64,000 nt of DNA from Scilla litardierei (Eukaryota > Streptophyta > Magnoliopsida > Asparagales > Asparagaceae), in contig CM061134.1 in assembly GCA_030789695.1 (NCBI GenBank), forward strand, positions 63,167,370 to 63,231,369. The letters are read 5' to 3'. Each line of letters starts with the position of its first letter. The stretch's first letter is position 1. The notes under the pieces are model-generated. The model was not told the DNA's origin. It made no database searches and saw only the letters and a list, made by a program, of their open reading frames with translations. Positions 1-12,146 of the stretch are shown here, in pieces. The position numbers and the translations under genes were made by a program.

Positions 1-354
1 TGGCCGGCCGAGCGGGGTCTCAATGCTCGGCCGAGTGACTCCTTCACTCGGCCGAGTGAGATGCTAAAAATGCCCAATCTGAATGTTCTTGCCTCCTCGT
101 CGCTCCTACGACATTCTTTCTTCTTCCGCTCCTCTCCAATCTCAAAATACCCCTCAGGGAAGTCGTCGGTGACACTCCGGAGTGGGTGTATCTCGGAATC
201 ACTCCAAATCGCTCCAAATCTCCTGAAATACGACAAAAAACAACAAATCGTGAAAAGTATCGCAATATTGTCGATAAATCATGAAAAACATGATTTGAGC
301 GATCTAAATGGCATGCAAACATGCGGGAAAAAGGTGTAAAATACGGAGTGATCA
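1..354 (-). mobile_element. Athila-type Gypsy LTR, 5' part, cut by the window edge
   Basis: Read on the minus strand, this starts TGATCACTCCGTATTTTACA at 354. It aligns along its length with the start of the LTRs at 8262 and 29515, including the shared stretch around ACAATATTGCGAT and GTCGTATTTCAGGA. CACTCGGCCGAGTG palindromes lie at its far end (1-60), as in the other copies. It interrupts the integrase of the neighbouring Copia element. The bases just outside (CTGAC, 355-359) would be one copy of its target-site duplication. The rest of the element is to the left of the window, so solo LTR and full element cannot be told apart. Confidence 0.85.
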
Positions 355-1315
355 CTGACACACCATTATGTTGAGGTGTGTAAGGAGGTGTGAGCTGAGA
401 GAGAATCACATTCTCTTTTAAATAGGCAAGAAATTCATGGCTCAAGTATTCTCCTCCACGATCTGATCGAAGGATCTTAATACTTTTGCGAGTTTGTTTT
501 TCAACTTCGTTACGATACTCTTTGAATCGCTCAAAGGTTTCGGACTTGTGTTTCATCAAGAACACATGTCCAAACCTAGAGTGATCATCAGTAAATGTAA
601 CGAAATATGAAAATCCTCCTTTGGCTAATGTAGACATGGGTCCACATACATCAAAATGTACTAGACCCAAGAGTTCAATAACTCTCTCCCCTTGACTTGC
701 AAAAGGAGTTTTGGCCATTTTACCTTTGAGGCAAGACTCGTAAGTGTCGAATGACTCATAATTCGAGAGGCCCAAGAGCCCCTCTTTATGTAACTTGCTG
801 AGTCTCTTCTCTCCGATATGGCCTAGTCTACAGTGCCAAAGATAGGTTTCATTAAAACTTGATTCCTTACGTTTTCTTGTATTAATGTTTAATACAACTT
901 TATTACACAAAGTGTATACACCAATTTTAGTGTCCCAAAACCTAGCAACTTACCATCAAAGAAAATGTTCATAACATTTTCGTTGATAGCAAAATTATAA
1001 CCTTCTCTAGCCAAAGCCGAGACTGAGATAATATTGCATAGGAAGTTTGGGATGTAGTAACATTGCTTCAAAAGAGTTAGCTCCACTAGCTAATGTGTGT
1101 TTTAGATCTCACATGGCTACACCATCAACATTTGCTGAGTTGCCGACTTGGAGAACGATTTCATTCTTTTCGAGCTTTCTAATAATTCTCATTCCCTGTA
1201 ACTGATTACAGATATGAGAGCCCGCACCGGTATCTAATACCCATGCATTAGAATTCACAGAAAGAATTACACTTTGCTTTATTGAAGTTGAGGCATTAAA
1301 ATGCCCTTTCTTCAT
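355..1315 (-). pseudogene. Ty1/copia protease and integrase remnant (TNT1-94-like)
   Basis: This is part of a Copia polyprotein, which cleaves Gag-Pol and inserts the cDNA. In order on the minus strand: a protease segment with an altered active site (WVLDTGAGSHICN, about 1109-1240, family pattern D-S/T-G), a GAG-pre-integrase segment containing WHCRLGHIGEKR (about 830), then the integrase core with HFDVCGPM, FVTFTDDHSRFG and LRSDRGGEY, two of the three DDE acidic positions. Frame breaks near 890 and 1100 make it a pseudogene. Reading stops at LTPPYTPQHNGVS because the Athila-type LTR is inserted there, so the catalytic Glu and all of RT/RNase H are missing from view. It is likely the coding part of the element whose primer site is at 2642-2655. 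Confidence 0.85.
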
Positions 1316-2641
1316 TTGTTCCCGTACTGCTATTATTCTCCTTAGCCAATCTTCTTTATTATACCAGTTAACATATTCTTATCTTGGATATATTTAGTAT
1401 TACTCGTCATGCTGCAAAGATTAGAACTCCTATAGTTAGCATGTGTTCAAAATATTTTAAATATAATTAAAATTTGTTTTATCCAATTATACTCTCCCAC
1501 TATTTTAAAGATCATATAAGCCATAACATAATTAAAATTTTAGTGGGACGGGAATCCAACAACCCTGAGTTGCCCGATCTTGAGTGTAGCTCAACAAGTC
1601 GTTTGACTCTATTGTCGGTAGACGAACTCTTCGTCAATTATATCGTATATGACTCCATATTTGATTTTTACCCCTAGTCATTTTTGATCATGATGTGCTC
1701 ATCCAAATCACTATAATAGTCTAGTCTGACCTTTGTTTTCGTGTCTTGCTTGACTTACGCCGACGCTCGGTGTATTCACGACACAACAGTTTGGGTCATG
1801 TCTAGACTTACGTCGACGCTCGGTGTATTCACGACACGACAGTTTCGGTCAAGTCTAGACTACATCATTGCCTTAACTTACGATGGCGCTCAGTGTATTC
1901 ACGACGCGACGGTTTGGGTTAAGACACATGTATGAAGAAATTGGTTTCTATAAGGTTACCGTGTCACAACTTGAGTGTAGCTCAACAACTATAACACGGA
2001 TCCTATAGATCCCAACGTCTAAAACAAAGAGGCCTACGAATTATCTTGTAAAAGATTTATTAACGTATTTGACTAGATAAGTTGACATCGTTGCATAAAA
2101 ATGATTCGCGTCCTTGCGGTCCAGTGGACACGGCCAGGGAATTGACTAAGCCAGGACCAATTAACCCCTAGTCGAGCTAGGGTGATCCAGCAAACTTAGC
2201 CAAGCACATTGACCGGTATCATAGTCCATAGAGGTTGCTTGTCATTTATATACGTACTATCAACTAAAGGCTTTAATTAATGCTAGTTAATCCTTATCAA
2301 CTAGTGTATCCTTAAAATTCAGAATTTTATGGATTTGTTCAATGATTTTTATTAGGTCCTTATCAACTATAAGGATTGTTTTGATATGCTGCTACCCTAA
2401 TCGTCCATTAGGCATTAAAATAATTTTATAATAGATAGCAGAAAAGATCTAAAAATTATCTTATAATGATTAGAAGATTTTTAATGGCTAACCTAACAAG
2501 GTATTAAAATTTTTGATTATCAAATAAGCAAGAAAATTAAACCATTAAACTTCTTAAGATCATCATATGATTTAAAGGTTTTAATTATCACATAATTAAC
2601 ATGCATATCATATTCATTGCAGCATTAGAACAAAGTAGACA
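1316..2641 (-). other. Gene-free stretch between Copia protease remnant and primer site
   Basis: This is AT-rich sequence of 1.3 kb in the place where leader and gag of the minus-strand Copia should be. I see no recognisable Gag (no UBN2-like region, no CX2CX4HX4C knuckle) on either strand. A phrase around TTGAGTGTAGCTCAACAA occurs twice (about 1578 and 1971), and a three-unit tandem repeat lies at 1745-1930. Either gag has decayed beyond recognition or it has been replaced by leader-like sequence. Confidence 0.5.
1745..1930. repeat. Three-unit minisatellite
   Basis: There are three imperfect units of about 57-73 bp, each containing CGCTCGGTGTATTCACGAC or a close variant (CGCTCAGTGTATTCACGAC in the third), followed by ACAGTTTGGGT-like sequence and TCTAGACT. 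Unit cores begin near 1762, 1819 and 1887. The third unit is the most diverged. Confidence 0.8.
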
Positions 2642-2655
2642 TGGCTCTGATACCA
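2642..2655 (-). promoter_or_regulatory. Primer-binding site (initiator tRNA-Met)
   Basis: The minus strand reads TGGTATCAGAGCCA, the standard plant Copia primer site complementary to the 3' end of initiator tRNA-Met. It starts one base after the LTR end (TACCAACA at 2657). It fixes the orientation of the left-hand Copia as minus, with its 5' LTR on the right. Confidence 0.9.
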
Positions 2656-2656
2656 A

Positions 2657-3700
2657 TGTTGGTATTTTCAAGGTCCCTTAGGGCATTTTAAGCCCGTCCA
2701 AAGTCGGACGAACATTAAAACTAAAATAAAGCAGCGGAAGCATTATTAAACCCTTTAATAATATACCACCCTAAGGAAACATGCACCCTAGCCAGGATAA
2801 TCTACTGACTCAGATTGGGTCTGACCAACCCGAGAAAGATCTAATCTATTGCAAATAATATGAAATGCATAAAAGTAACAGACTTACCCAAAACTTCGCT
2901 TGCACGGACAAAGTGTTCCGAACCGTTTCCCGCACCGCGCCTCCGAGCTGAGCCGCCCTTTGAACTGCACCGCACTGCGCCTCGCCTCGAGCTGAACCGC
3001 TTCCTGAGCCGCACCTCATCTCCGAGCCAATCAGCCGCCGAAGAAAGTTTCACTTGAGCAGACCCACGCCAGAGATTTCTGGATCAGATCCAAACCTCCT
3101 CGCTGTCTTGCTAGGACCCGATTGGAGGATAGAAAGAACTAAAGAGGAAGAATGATTTAAGTCTAGATCGTGTGTGCTCAAAAATCAGGAGCTTCATGAA
3201 TGGTAGACTTGGTGCACTTTTCAATGAGGAGGGCTATCCCCTATTTATATAGGGAGCCGGCCCCTCCTCTCTTGCTATGAGCAATGTGGGACAATAAAAT
3301 GAGCAATAGGGATTGATTTCACAAGAAGTCTAAAATTCTAAAATCAACCATAAATCTATTTCTGAGTTTCAAATTTTAAACAACCTGTTAAATCGAAGAT
3401 CTCGAAACAATGATCGCATAGAAAAAAACGGCATCCAATTCCAATATCATTTGACCCCTCAAATGTCGAAAATAGACTCCAAATCTCGTTTTCGCAAAAA
3501 AAAGCACAAACATGCTATTTCCTGGCGGGTCTGACCCGCCAGGTGCGAGTCAGACCCACAAGCCTAATAAGGGCCTATCCTCAGCTGTTTTTGCGTTTCT
3601 GGGCTCGTTAGAGCTCCGATTTAGACGATGTTTCTTCCTATGGATTTCTCAGAAAGTCCCCTTCATTCCCATGCGTCTAAGTAAATATAATACCAAGTAT
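2657..3700 (-). mobile_element. Copia 5' LTR (right boundary not resolved)
   Basis: The LTR ends (minus strand) in ACCAACA immediately before the primer site. A plant LTR promoter layout is visible: a TATA box at 3239-3252, about 580 bp of transcribed R/U5 sequence down to 2657, and presumed U3 to the right. I could not find a convincing LTR start. The boundary at 3700 is a guess, and the LTR may extend towards 4733. Confidence 0.6.
3239..3252 (-). promoter_or_regulatory. LTR TATA box
   Basis: The minus strand reads CCTATATAAATAGG. The position inside the Copia LTR, upstream of the primer site and pointing towards it, fits the retrotransposon promoter. Confidence 0.6.
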
Positions 3701-4733
3701 TAATATGTCCCAAATGCTAAACTCTTTAGCTTTTCATCTCACAACTGACTTGTGAGTTTAATTATTCTATTGCATCGAATGCATTCCTCTTTAACGATCT
3801 TCCTATTACTAAGACATGAATACTACTCGGTGTGAGACCCTACAGCCTGACCCTACTATAGTTGGAACTCGAAGTCCCTAGACGATAGTAACCACGAGCA
3901 GCAGGTGTCGTCCCTGTTTCAGCATCATAATTACGTGATTGACTTCGTCGACAAAGTGTCGTCGTGATCACTCTGACTGTGTCCGTGATGAATACCGCAG
4001 TTTTAGTCCCTTCGTCTTGACTATATCACTTGTGTAGCTACGGGTATGGAATGCTGTCAATCATACTAGCTAGCATTGGAAAGTATCCTTCGGTCTCTGG
4101 TACATTCATGTTGTACATCCTACAACATACCTTGGCCAAGGTTTTACCAAGAGCCGTTCTAAGCCTGCGACACTAACTTCCCATTAACGGAAGAGATGAA
4201 TCCTATCTTGATCACTACTCACTTCGTACGCTTCAAGTGTCATCCAATCTACAACCTTTCAGCATGCCTGGCCTCGAAGCTAGATCATAGATGTAAGCGA
4301 CACTATTCACACACAGCTTCGTACAATAATCTCAAGTCCTAAGGACTAACTTGCCCATTGATTCATCTCTCAAGCTTAATCTCTCTCAAGCTCTCATTTG
4401 CAATTCAAAGCCATAGAATTCCAAATCGCATCTTGTCTTCCAACTAGAATCAACTCTCATTCTCTAGCTTTAGTAAAGACAAGTGCAAGGGCTATTCTAT
4501 CTTCTTGGAAGAGATCAATACACTCCAATCAATCCTTCAAGTTCTACTTCAAGGCATATGTGATTTGTAAGTGTAATTTCGAATTTCATAACTTTTGTAA
4601 ATTGGTTTTACTCTCGGTTTTTGAGAGTGGTTTGCTTGGTCCCAAGTTGTGGGATTCATAGACATCAATCTTGTATTGATTATACTTGTAGGGTTGCTAC
4701 AAGTGGGTTGAAAGGAAAACTCAAGCTAGGGTT
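3701..4733. other. Unassigned LTR-like stretch without genes
   Basis: No coding sequence is supported. The stretch could be the U3 part of the Copia LTR or a separate decayed fragment; the last 350 bp (with GTAGGGTTGCTACAAGTGGG) resembles retrotransposon leader sequence. It ends exactly where the Athila-type LTR begins at 4734. Confidence 0.4.
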
Positions 4734-5678
4734 TGATCGCTTCGGGATGTCTCCCAAAACAATGTAGTTTTACTGCAAGTGCACGGTTAAGTGGTGAGCG
4801 GGTATCGAATCACGAGGAGGAACTGTTGGTATTATATTGGTTACATGGTGGAGTTGGAACAATGGTGGAGGAATATATGGTGTCACAAGCGAATAAAATA
4901 TCGGTTGTAAATTCAATCAATAAAAATGTCTAGGGCTAGAGAATCCCCACTATAGATCTTTAAGCATTAATGTGAATATGAACTTCCATATTACTACTCT
5001 TGATTTAGGGTGAAATTGTCGCAACTACATTTGGAACCAACGCACGCTCTCGTGCTACGCCAGTCTTTAATAATCTAAACTAGAACCTCGCTCTCGCGCG
5101 ATCCTAGTTCAAACTATTAGCATTAAGATTGACAATATAATTCAAATTCAACTCAACTCTCGCAACGTGAATTTGAATCTAGATTATGATGGTTCGTATT
5201 CATTTTACCGTCGTACAAACGAATATAATTATAGAAATATACTAAAGATGCTAGCTTTGGTCGCTCTCGCACACCATTTCTAGGGAATCTCGATTATAAA
5301 TCTAAATAAGATATCTTGGGGTTCCTATGGATCAAGATTATCTCTCGTGTTCTCAAGATCTAATAGAAATCTTTAGCTATCCGTAGTAAATAAACCATAA
5401 TCTAACCCTCAAACAAGTTTAGCAACATGGTTTTTCAATAAATTTCACATATCAAACTTTAAATCCATAGGGTTCGTCCCTTTTGCCCTAGAGCAAAGAG
5501 ACTACTCACAATTCACCATGATCAAAGCAAAAGAATTGGTAGATGCAATAGAAATCATCATAGACAAGAAATCTAGACAGGAATCAATCATAAAAACTAT
5601 AAACAATAGGAGTTTAGACAAACCAATTGTATTCCAATCTTCAATCCACAAATAAAGTTAAGAAATTTGCACTCCAAT
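4734..5678 (-). mobile_element. Athila-type LTR, 3' segment (continues at 44925)
   Basis: The left edge starts TGATCGCTTCGG, the reverse complement of an LTR end in GCGATCA as at 10031 and 31274. The region 4750-4830 is homologous to the last bases of those LTRs (compare GAGCGGGTATCGAA here with the complement of 9950-9970). The interior shares their runs of 'TTTGCACGAGAG / AGCGTGAG'-type sequence. It is broken at 5678 by the solo LTR and resumes at 44925 after a CCAAT target duplication. Confidence 0.8.
5674..5678. repeat. Target-site duplication CCAAT (left copy)
   Basis: CCAAT directly precedes the solo LTR start (TGTAACGACC at 5679) and recurs at 44920-44924 directly after its other end. 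The pair is a 5-bp duplication typical of Gypsy integration. Confidence 0.9.
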
Positions 5679-7808
5679 TGTAACGACCCGCTCTCAGGGG
5701 CTATTACTTATTTGATTTATTTGCAGGTCTGCAGTTAACCAGTGAAAAAAAATAGCCACGATGCAGAGATGTACAAAAATACCCAAATAGTGTCCAATTA
5801 TTACAATCCATACTGTACAAAATGTTTCAATAAAGATACATGAAAGAAAGAAAATACAACTGAAAATATGCAACTCGGACGCTAAAATCTGCAGCCTCCA
5901 TGACGAACTCCGTCTCTACCAACTCTTGAACATTTACCTCAATAGGTGCGGCGTCTGCGGTGCCACGAAGATGGAACCATATGTAAGTCACAACAATTCT
6001 AGCAATAGAAATAGAATAGTGCAAGAGTATGGAACAAGCTATGGTAAACAATTAAAGATGATCATGCAAGTGCAACATGTAGGGTAAGGATGCAAGTGCG
6101 ACAAGTAAAGGTAGGCAAGCATGCAAGTGCGACAAGTAAAGTAAAGGTAGACTGAGCAGGTACAATATGTAGCGTACAAGAACAACTATGACGATATCAA
6201 TAATGAGATGTCCATGTTAACGTAGAGTAATCGTGCCTAGCCTAGTACGTGACTTATAAAGCGTAGTACGGTAAGAAACCAAGAGTACCTGATACCACGG
6301 GTGCACGTACCTGGGTTAACCCAATTCAGTGCAACAAATACAATACTGTTTGATATTCTGTGATTCATGTCTGTGAATTTGTCACCTACTGGCGGGTCTG
6401 GACAACAACAACAAAGATCGGACTGGTTACTCCTGTACACTTGCTATTATAAGTTACCCCAAAACCCCAAGTGTCTGTGATGTTTATCAAGTACACGTTT
6501 ATTACGAGATATTCCACAAGTTATTCCACAAGATGTACCATAAGATATTCCACGAAATGTAGCACAAGATATTCCACACCAGATATTCCATTCGACAATT
6601 CATGAGTCATATACATGTCATGCAACAATTGATACAACTATTTAAACATGAGCAATCAAGCCAAAGTCCATGCATGATGTTTAAGTGAAAAGCAACATGA
6701 CGTTCCATATTTACTATGATAGTTAAAACAGGACCACTAATTGACTTTCTTATTGAAAAACCAAATAGTTAAGGATAAAGACAAGTTCAACAAAGATGTT
6801 GATTCCATGCTTCGAACATGTGGTACTTCAATTAGTACACAGTTTACCCAAGTAAAAGATCGTGTGCTACAACCATCTAAGTTGAAAGTTAGCAATGTCG
6901 TACGTTCAATCGCGCGACAGTTGATTCGTTTCCTATTTAGTTAGGTCTCTAGTCATCTGTTTAGGTCAATAACTGTTCTGAGGCTATATGTCATGTACTA
7001 AGTTCATACGAGTACACTATCTAAATTTCTAAAGTTAGAATTCATTGTGACTTACTGTTTTCGAGATCGTCGTAGGAATACGAGGTTGGATCTAGAGCTT
7101 CTAAGGGAGCTAGTGCACGAGAATATGTACCTGCAACACAAGAAATCATTAGTTAAAGACTACACTATATTCTATCCATTTTTCTTAACGTGTTCGTATT
7201 TTTATTGTAGCTTAAAACAGGTCAAAATACGTACTGATAATTTTTAGGTAGGCTAGATAGGAGCAAAATAATTTTATATAGGAAGAAAATATTTTTCTAA
7301 GGCTCCTAGGTATTTTTTATAATTTTAAAAGCTTAAAATCAATTAAAACTAATTAAAATGAGAAAACGATTTTTCATTATATTTTTCAAAGTTTCTCTAG
7401 GGCAAATCATACGTTGGAATTCTTCCAACAAGGGGTCAAAACCACCGTATTAACTATTACTAATACACATATTTTTCTCGTACGTCATTGTAATTGAAAT
7501 TATTAAGATATTGATTTTTAAATGAAAATATCATAATTAGATTTAAAATTTAAAAATTTGCTGAGAAAATAATACTCGTCCTTTGGCGATGAAATAAGCA
7601 CCTATGAGTCCGGAACATCATTTCTGATTTTCTGGGCCTGGCCTTGTATTGTTCTGACCCATAATTATTTTACTATGAATTTTAAACTAATAAAACCCAT
7701 TTATATCTACATATACGTGTATTTATAAGAGTATATACGTATTAATACGTATAAAAACTATTACAATAAACTTTGAAAAATATAACTTGAAAACTAAATA
7801 TCGGATTG
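5679..7808 (-). mobile_element. Solo Gypsy LTR, 3' portion (split by Tekay1)
   Basis: On the minus strand the LTR runs from TGTAACAAAC (44919) to CGGGTCGTTACA (5679), with a TG...CA frame and a 6-bp terminal inverted repeat TGTAAC/GTTACA. The two halves sum to about 3387 bp without internal coding region. CCAAT duplications flank it, so the internal part was probably lost by recombination between LTRs. The interior is AT-rich, and I see no genes in it. The 7804-7808 GATTG is the target site of Tekay1. Confidence 0.8.
7804..7808. repeat. Target-site duplication GATTG (left copy, Tekay1)
   Basis: GATTG precedes TGTCACGCCCC at 7809 and recurs at 43658-43662 right after CCGTTACA. The pair defines the ends of the 35.8-kb Tekay1 interval. 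Confidence 0.9.
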
Positions 7809-8261
7809 TGTCACGCCCCGCTTCCCAAAACGGGTGCGGAGACGAGACGAATGTCCGCATGGGCCGGAGCTGTGAGGCTCGGACCCAATAAGCGTTTGTA
7901 GAGATACCATTAAATAACAGGTTCTTGTATATAAAAGTTCATAACAATAAGAATAAGAGTACTCGAAAAGGAAATTGCATTCATTAATAAAAGAGATAAT
8001 ATCCAGCATTATATCAAGTCTAATAAAAGAAGCCCACCATGGTTACAACTGCGGAAAAGGAAACTAATGGTGCGAAGTACCCAACCTAGACAGAAAGTAA
8101 AGCGATGCTACACATCCAAACTAAGAAGCAGTACATATCTGGAAGACAGCAACTGTGAGGAACCTCTAGGTCTGGTCCTCGTCTGGCACGTTCTCCGGGT
8201 CAACGTCCTTCGGCTCCAAGTCCTCGAGCCGGCTCGTCTGGTATTCTGTCTCGGTGCCTGA
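7809..8261 (-). mobile_element. Tekay1 3' LTR, end segment
   Basis: This corresponds closely to 37116-37588 of the other LTR of the same element (both contain the TAAATAACAGGTTC and ATTCATTAATAAAAGAGATA stretches). It is interrupted at 8262 by the Athila element. CCTGA (8257-8261) is the duplicated target. Confidence 0.9.
8257..8261. repeat. Target-site duplication CCTGA (left copy, Athila element)
   Basis: CCTGA precedes TGATCACTCC at 8262 and recurs at 31275-31279 directly after GCGATCA. Removing the insert restores a GTGCCTGA-TGTACAACACCCA join, matching the uninterrupted counterpart at 37569-37588 (GTGCCTGACGTACAACACCC). Confidence 0.95.
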
Positions 8262-10031
8262 TGATCACTCCATATTTCATACCTTTTTTTTCATGTTTGC
8301 ATGTCGTTTTGATCGCTCATATCGCGTTTTTCACGATTTTCGATAATATTGCGATGCTTTTCACTATTTCTTGTTTTTGTCGTATTTCAGGAAATATGGA
8401 GTGATCTGGAGCGAATTTGAGATTAAAGGATTTGCACGCGCTTAGGAGTGTTGCCCACGGCTCATTCGAGGACTTATCAGTGATGAAGGATGAGCGAAAG
8501 AAGAAGGAAATCAATAGGAGCGACGAGGAGGCAAGAAGAAGAAGAAATGAGCTCAACAGCACACCACTCGGTCGAGTAGACCACTCACTTGGCCGAGTAA
8601 GAAGCCCTACTCGGCTGAACGGAACGGATACACCCCCGACGTTTTTTAGCGTATACTCGGCCGAACAAAGGAAGCCCACTCGACCGAATGAGAAAGTTCA
8701 CTCGCCCGAGTGGTACAGGGAATTCGACCAGAGAAAGGCCCAAGTTACTGGAATTTTCAGAGATCCTGAGGAGGTCCACTCGGCCGAGCATGAATGCTCA
8801 CTCAGCCGAATGAAGAAGTCCACTCGGCTGAGCTACCCCTGAAAGACCCTGAAAACCCCCGAAGTTACTATTTTTCTACAGGGTTTTTCACTCGGCCGAG
8901 TGACAAAGGTCACTCGGCCGAGTGACCCTCTCCGCCTGCTGTTAGGGTTGCGATTTCTGGGCTGCGCAGGGGCAGTTTGGTCACGATTTTCTGGATGATT
9001 TTAGAGGGTATTTAACCCCAGTTTTTGCCCTAGTTTAAGGGGGACTTGAACTATATTTTTAGACTTTCTTTTAGGATTTTGACGGCTACTCTTTTGTGAA
9101 TTCTCAGCTGGAGATCGTTGGCATCAACATTGGTTTGTCAATTCTTATTAAAAACTCAATTTTTATGCATTATTTCTCTTTTGCAATGAATTGTGCCGCG
9201 ATTATTGTTGTTATTTCTGATATTTGCATGATGCTCAGTGAGTAGTGCCGTCGTCTTAGGGCATGGGGATGAACCCTATGGACCCTATCTCTGAATTGTG
9301 ATGAATTTGTTGATTTGTTGCTTGAATTGATTACGGTTAGGTTGTGATTGAATGATTACGGGTAGCTAGGAATTCATATCGATTGGGATTTGCAAGAGAT
9401 TGGATCCCAATTGATACGAAGGCCTAGATATTCGATTTAGATTGACAATTGGATTTCTCTATATTTGGTTTGCAAGAGATTGGACCGAAGCTAGGATTTT
9501 TAATTGGGAATCTATACTAATATTCGTTTGCAAGAGATTGGACGAATAAGACCTATCATAACCTAGGTCGTACCTCGAGTTTGCACGAGAGTGTGCTCGA
9601 GATACAATTGAACAATGATGTCGTTCTTCACGCTAGCGGCTTAGGCTAGGGTTTGCACGAGAGTGGGCCCTATCCTAGGTTTGCTATAGACCGACAGTAA
9701 CGCGAGAGCGTGAGCTTGGTTCTACATTAAGTTGCGACTAGTTCACCTATATTCAAGCTTAGCAACAATGAAATTTACGATTCACAAGGATGAGAGATGG
9801 TCCGTAGTGGGGATTTCCTATCCCTAGACGCTTTTTATTATATTGATATTTTCTTGATACTTGAACGATTGTGACTATTACACCCAATTATTCTTGTTCT
9901 CTTGATAGCTAGGTGATTTGAGTAAGACATGGTCATTTGTCCTCCCTGAGTTCGATACCCGCTCGCCGCTACACCGTGCGCTTGCGGTTAAACTACAAGT
10001 CGTTTTTCGGGTATATATCAGGACGCGATCA
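8262..10031 (+). mobile_element. Athila element 5' LTR
   Basis: The LTR is 1770 bp, starting TGATCACTCC and ending GACGCGATCA, so its ends form a TGATC/GATCA inverted repeat. The partner at 29515-31274 is 1760 bp and similar throughout. It contains several CACTCGGCCGAGTG-type palindromes (8570-8930). A second part carries the repeated phrase TTTGCAAGAGATTGG at about 9388, 9468 and 9527. Confidence 0.95.
8570..8930. repeat. Cluster of CACTCGGCCGAGTG-type palindromes (5' LTR)
   Basis: Perfect or one-to-two-mismatch copies of the 14-bp palindrome (for example near 8655, 8777, 8890 and 8913) are spaced irregularly through 360 bp. The same kind of cluster occurs at 13260-13600, 29815-30180 and 45100-45430, all in Athila-type sequence. 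Confidence 0.85.
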
Positions 10032-10037
10032 AGTTTT

Positions 10038-10054
10038 TGGCGCCGTTGCCGGGG
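10038..10054 (+). promoter_or_regulatory. Primer-binding site (tRNA-Asp)
   Basis: TGGCGCCGTTGCCGGGG is complementary to the 3' end of plant tRNA-Asp(GUC) including CCA. It starts six bases after the LTR end. A tRNA-Asp primer is known for Athila-type elements. Confidence 0.9.
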
Positions 10055-10166
10055 AGGCGACAGTGTTTTATTTTCTTTACTTAGTTATTTCTTTTTGTTT
10101 TATTATTTTTATCTTTTTACTCCTCTATCGTGCTAACAATTCCATCGAAGCTCTATTTTTCTGTGC

Positions 10167-12128
10167 ATGTACACGAGATCTACGGCGAATCCAGAGGATA
10201 TAATATTTGATCCGAAGATCGAACGTACCGAAAGGAGGATTAGAGCCGAGAAGAGACTCAATATAGAGGACGGTTGTTTGAACCGACCTGAGACACCGGA
10301 AGAATTAGCAGCACATATGGTGAGGATAATATCTATCAGAGATAGGCTTCGGCCTAAGACTACCTCCACTACTTCTTCCATCGCTATGCCGGAGTTGGCG
10401 GCGGATAAGAATTTCGAGCTCAAAATGGGACTAATGATCTTAATGCAACAAGGCCCATTCCATGGGAACTCCCATGAGAATCCACATTATCATCTTCAGC
10501 TATTCTTGTCCAAGTACGCCACCTTTCAAATGCCGGGTGTTTCCGTCGATGCTATCCGATTGCGACTCTTCCCCTTTACCCTCAGAGACAAAGCTCTATA
10601 TTGGTTGAGGACATAAGTGGAGGGGATCTTTACTACGTGGGATGAGTTGGCTAGTGCTTTTGTTGATAAATTCTACCCACCTTCCAAGACGGTGAAGATA
10701 AGGAGCGCACTGATGTCCTTTAAGCAAGGACCGCATGACACCATATACGAGGCATGGGAGCACTTTAAAGATCTCCAGCATCAGTGCCCCCATCACATCA
10801 TCGAAGTATGGGAGCTAGTACACAACTTTTATAATGGACTCCGACCGGGCACTAAGCAAATTATAGATGCAACCACCAACAGAGCCATTTTATCTAAGAC
10901 ACCGGATGAAGCTACGGCCCTATTAGAGGAGATGGCCTCTAATAATCAACAATGGGGCGACGAGTGATGGCAATCTTCTACCTCCTTGAAGCCAACAAGC
11001 ATATATGAGGCAAAGGCTGTAACGGAGCTTTCCACTAAGTTTGACTCTCTCCACAAGGTCGTGGAGAGATTGGAGAAGTTGATCACCGAGCCGCATGGAG
11101 CTCCCGCCACATCTACACCGGAAAGCAATATGAGCGATTGGCAAGAACAATCTCAAGCTATGTTCGTAGGAGGAGAGCATGGAGAAGGAGCCTTAGAGCA
11201 AATCCAATATGTAGCGGGGAACACCAGTTATTGGGCTAACCCGGCCACGCGGAATCATCCGGGCTTCTCGTATGCTAATAATGACAGAGCTCTAAACCCA
11301 TCACCGCCGTAACAACCTCAAGCTAGGCCTCCACATCCACAACCTCAATACCAACCGAGGGGGGCCGCCACAACAAAACTACCCGCATTGGCAATAAGCG
11401 GGACCACATAGGCCACCGGGTTATAACCAAGGTTGGAGAGCTCCGAACCCACCACAAGCACAACTGAGATCGGATCATGAAGCTATGGTTGAGGAATTCA
11501 TGGCGGAGCAAAGAAAAATAAATGCTAGATTGACGGCGCAACAAGACTCGCTCAGTACCGTCGTTGCGCAACTAGGAGAGCAACTTGCGTTGCTTAACAA
11601 AAACACTCAACAATTGCCGGCTCAACCGGAGCCCAATCCACGGAGCAATATCGGCCACATAAATGCGGTGGTGGCGGTCACTACTAGGGCGAGAAGGATA
11701 CCACTTCTGCCATGGTCTAAACCAAGGAGCCCGTGGAAGAGATTTTAGACGACAAAGAGCCGACTATTGAGGAGGAGAGCACAAAAGAGCCGCTAGAAGG
11801 TGGAAATTCTGAAGTTAAGAAGCCAAATGAGGAGCGCACCTACATGCCACCGGTGCCCTTTCCGCAACGGTTGGCCAGAGCTAAAATTGAGAAGCGTCTT
11901 GCCAAGTTCCTTGAGTACTTGAGGGGAGTAAGCCTCAACATACCTTTCTTGGATGCTATCGTAGAGATCCCGTCATACGCCAAGTTCTTGAAGGACTTAA
12001 TTTCGGGGAAGAAAAGAAAGGAGAAAATAATGCTTGCCGAGCAAGGAACTTGGTTCACCCGGAGGGAAAAGGAGCCTACTAAATTCAAGGATCTCAGAAG
12101 CTTTCGCATACTGTGCACACTTGGATGA
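10167..12128 (+). pseudogene. Athila-type Gag (broken)
   Basis: Gag forms the particle that packages element RNA. The reading frame opens at MYTRSTANPED (10167). The conserved Athila core follows: FELKMGLMILMQQGPF, DAIRLRLFPFTLRDKALYW (about 10553), FVDKFYPPSKT, YEAWEHFKDLQHQCPHH and FYNGLRPGTKQIID, then MASNNQQW. In-frame stops occur at 10614 (TAA) and 10965 (TGA). A frame shift lies between about 11320 and 11485, and the frame shifts again near 11733. The C-terminal part keeps the family segments FMAEQRKINARL, PFPQRLARAKIEKRLAKFLE and IPSYAKFLKDLISGKKR. The retained similarity across all segments shows that a normal gag decayed in place. Confidence 0.85.
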
Positions 12129-12146
12129 GTCCCACTACAAAAGGAT

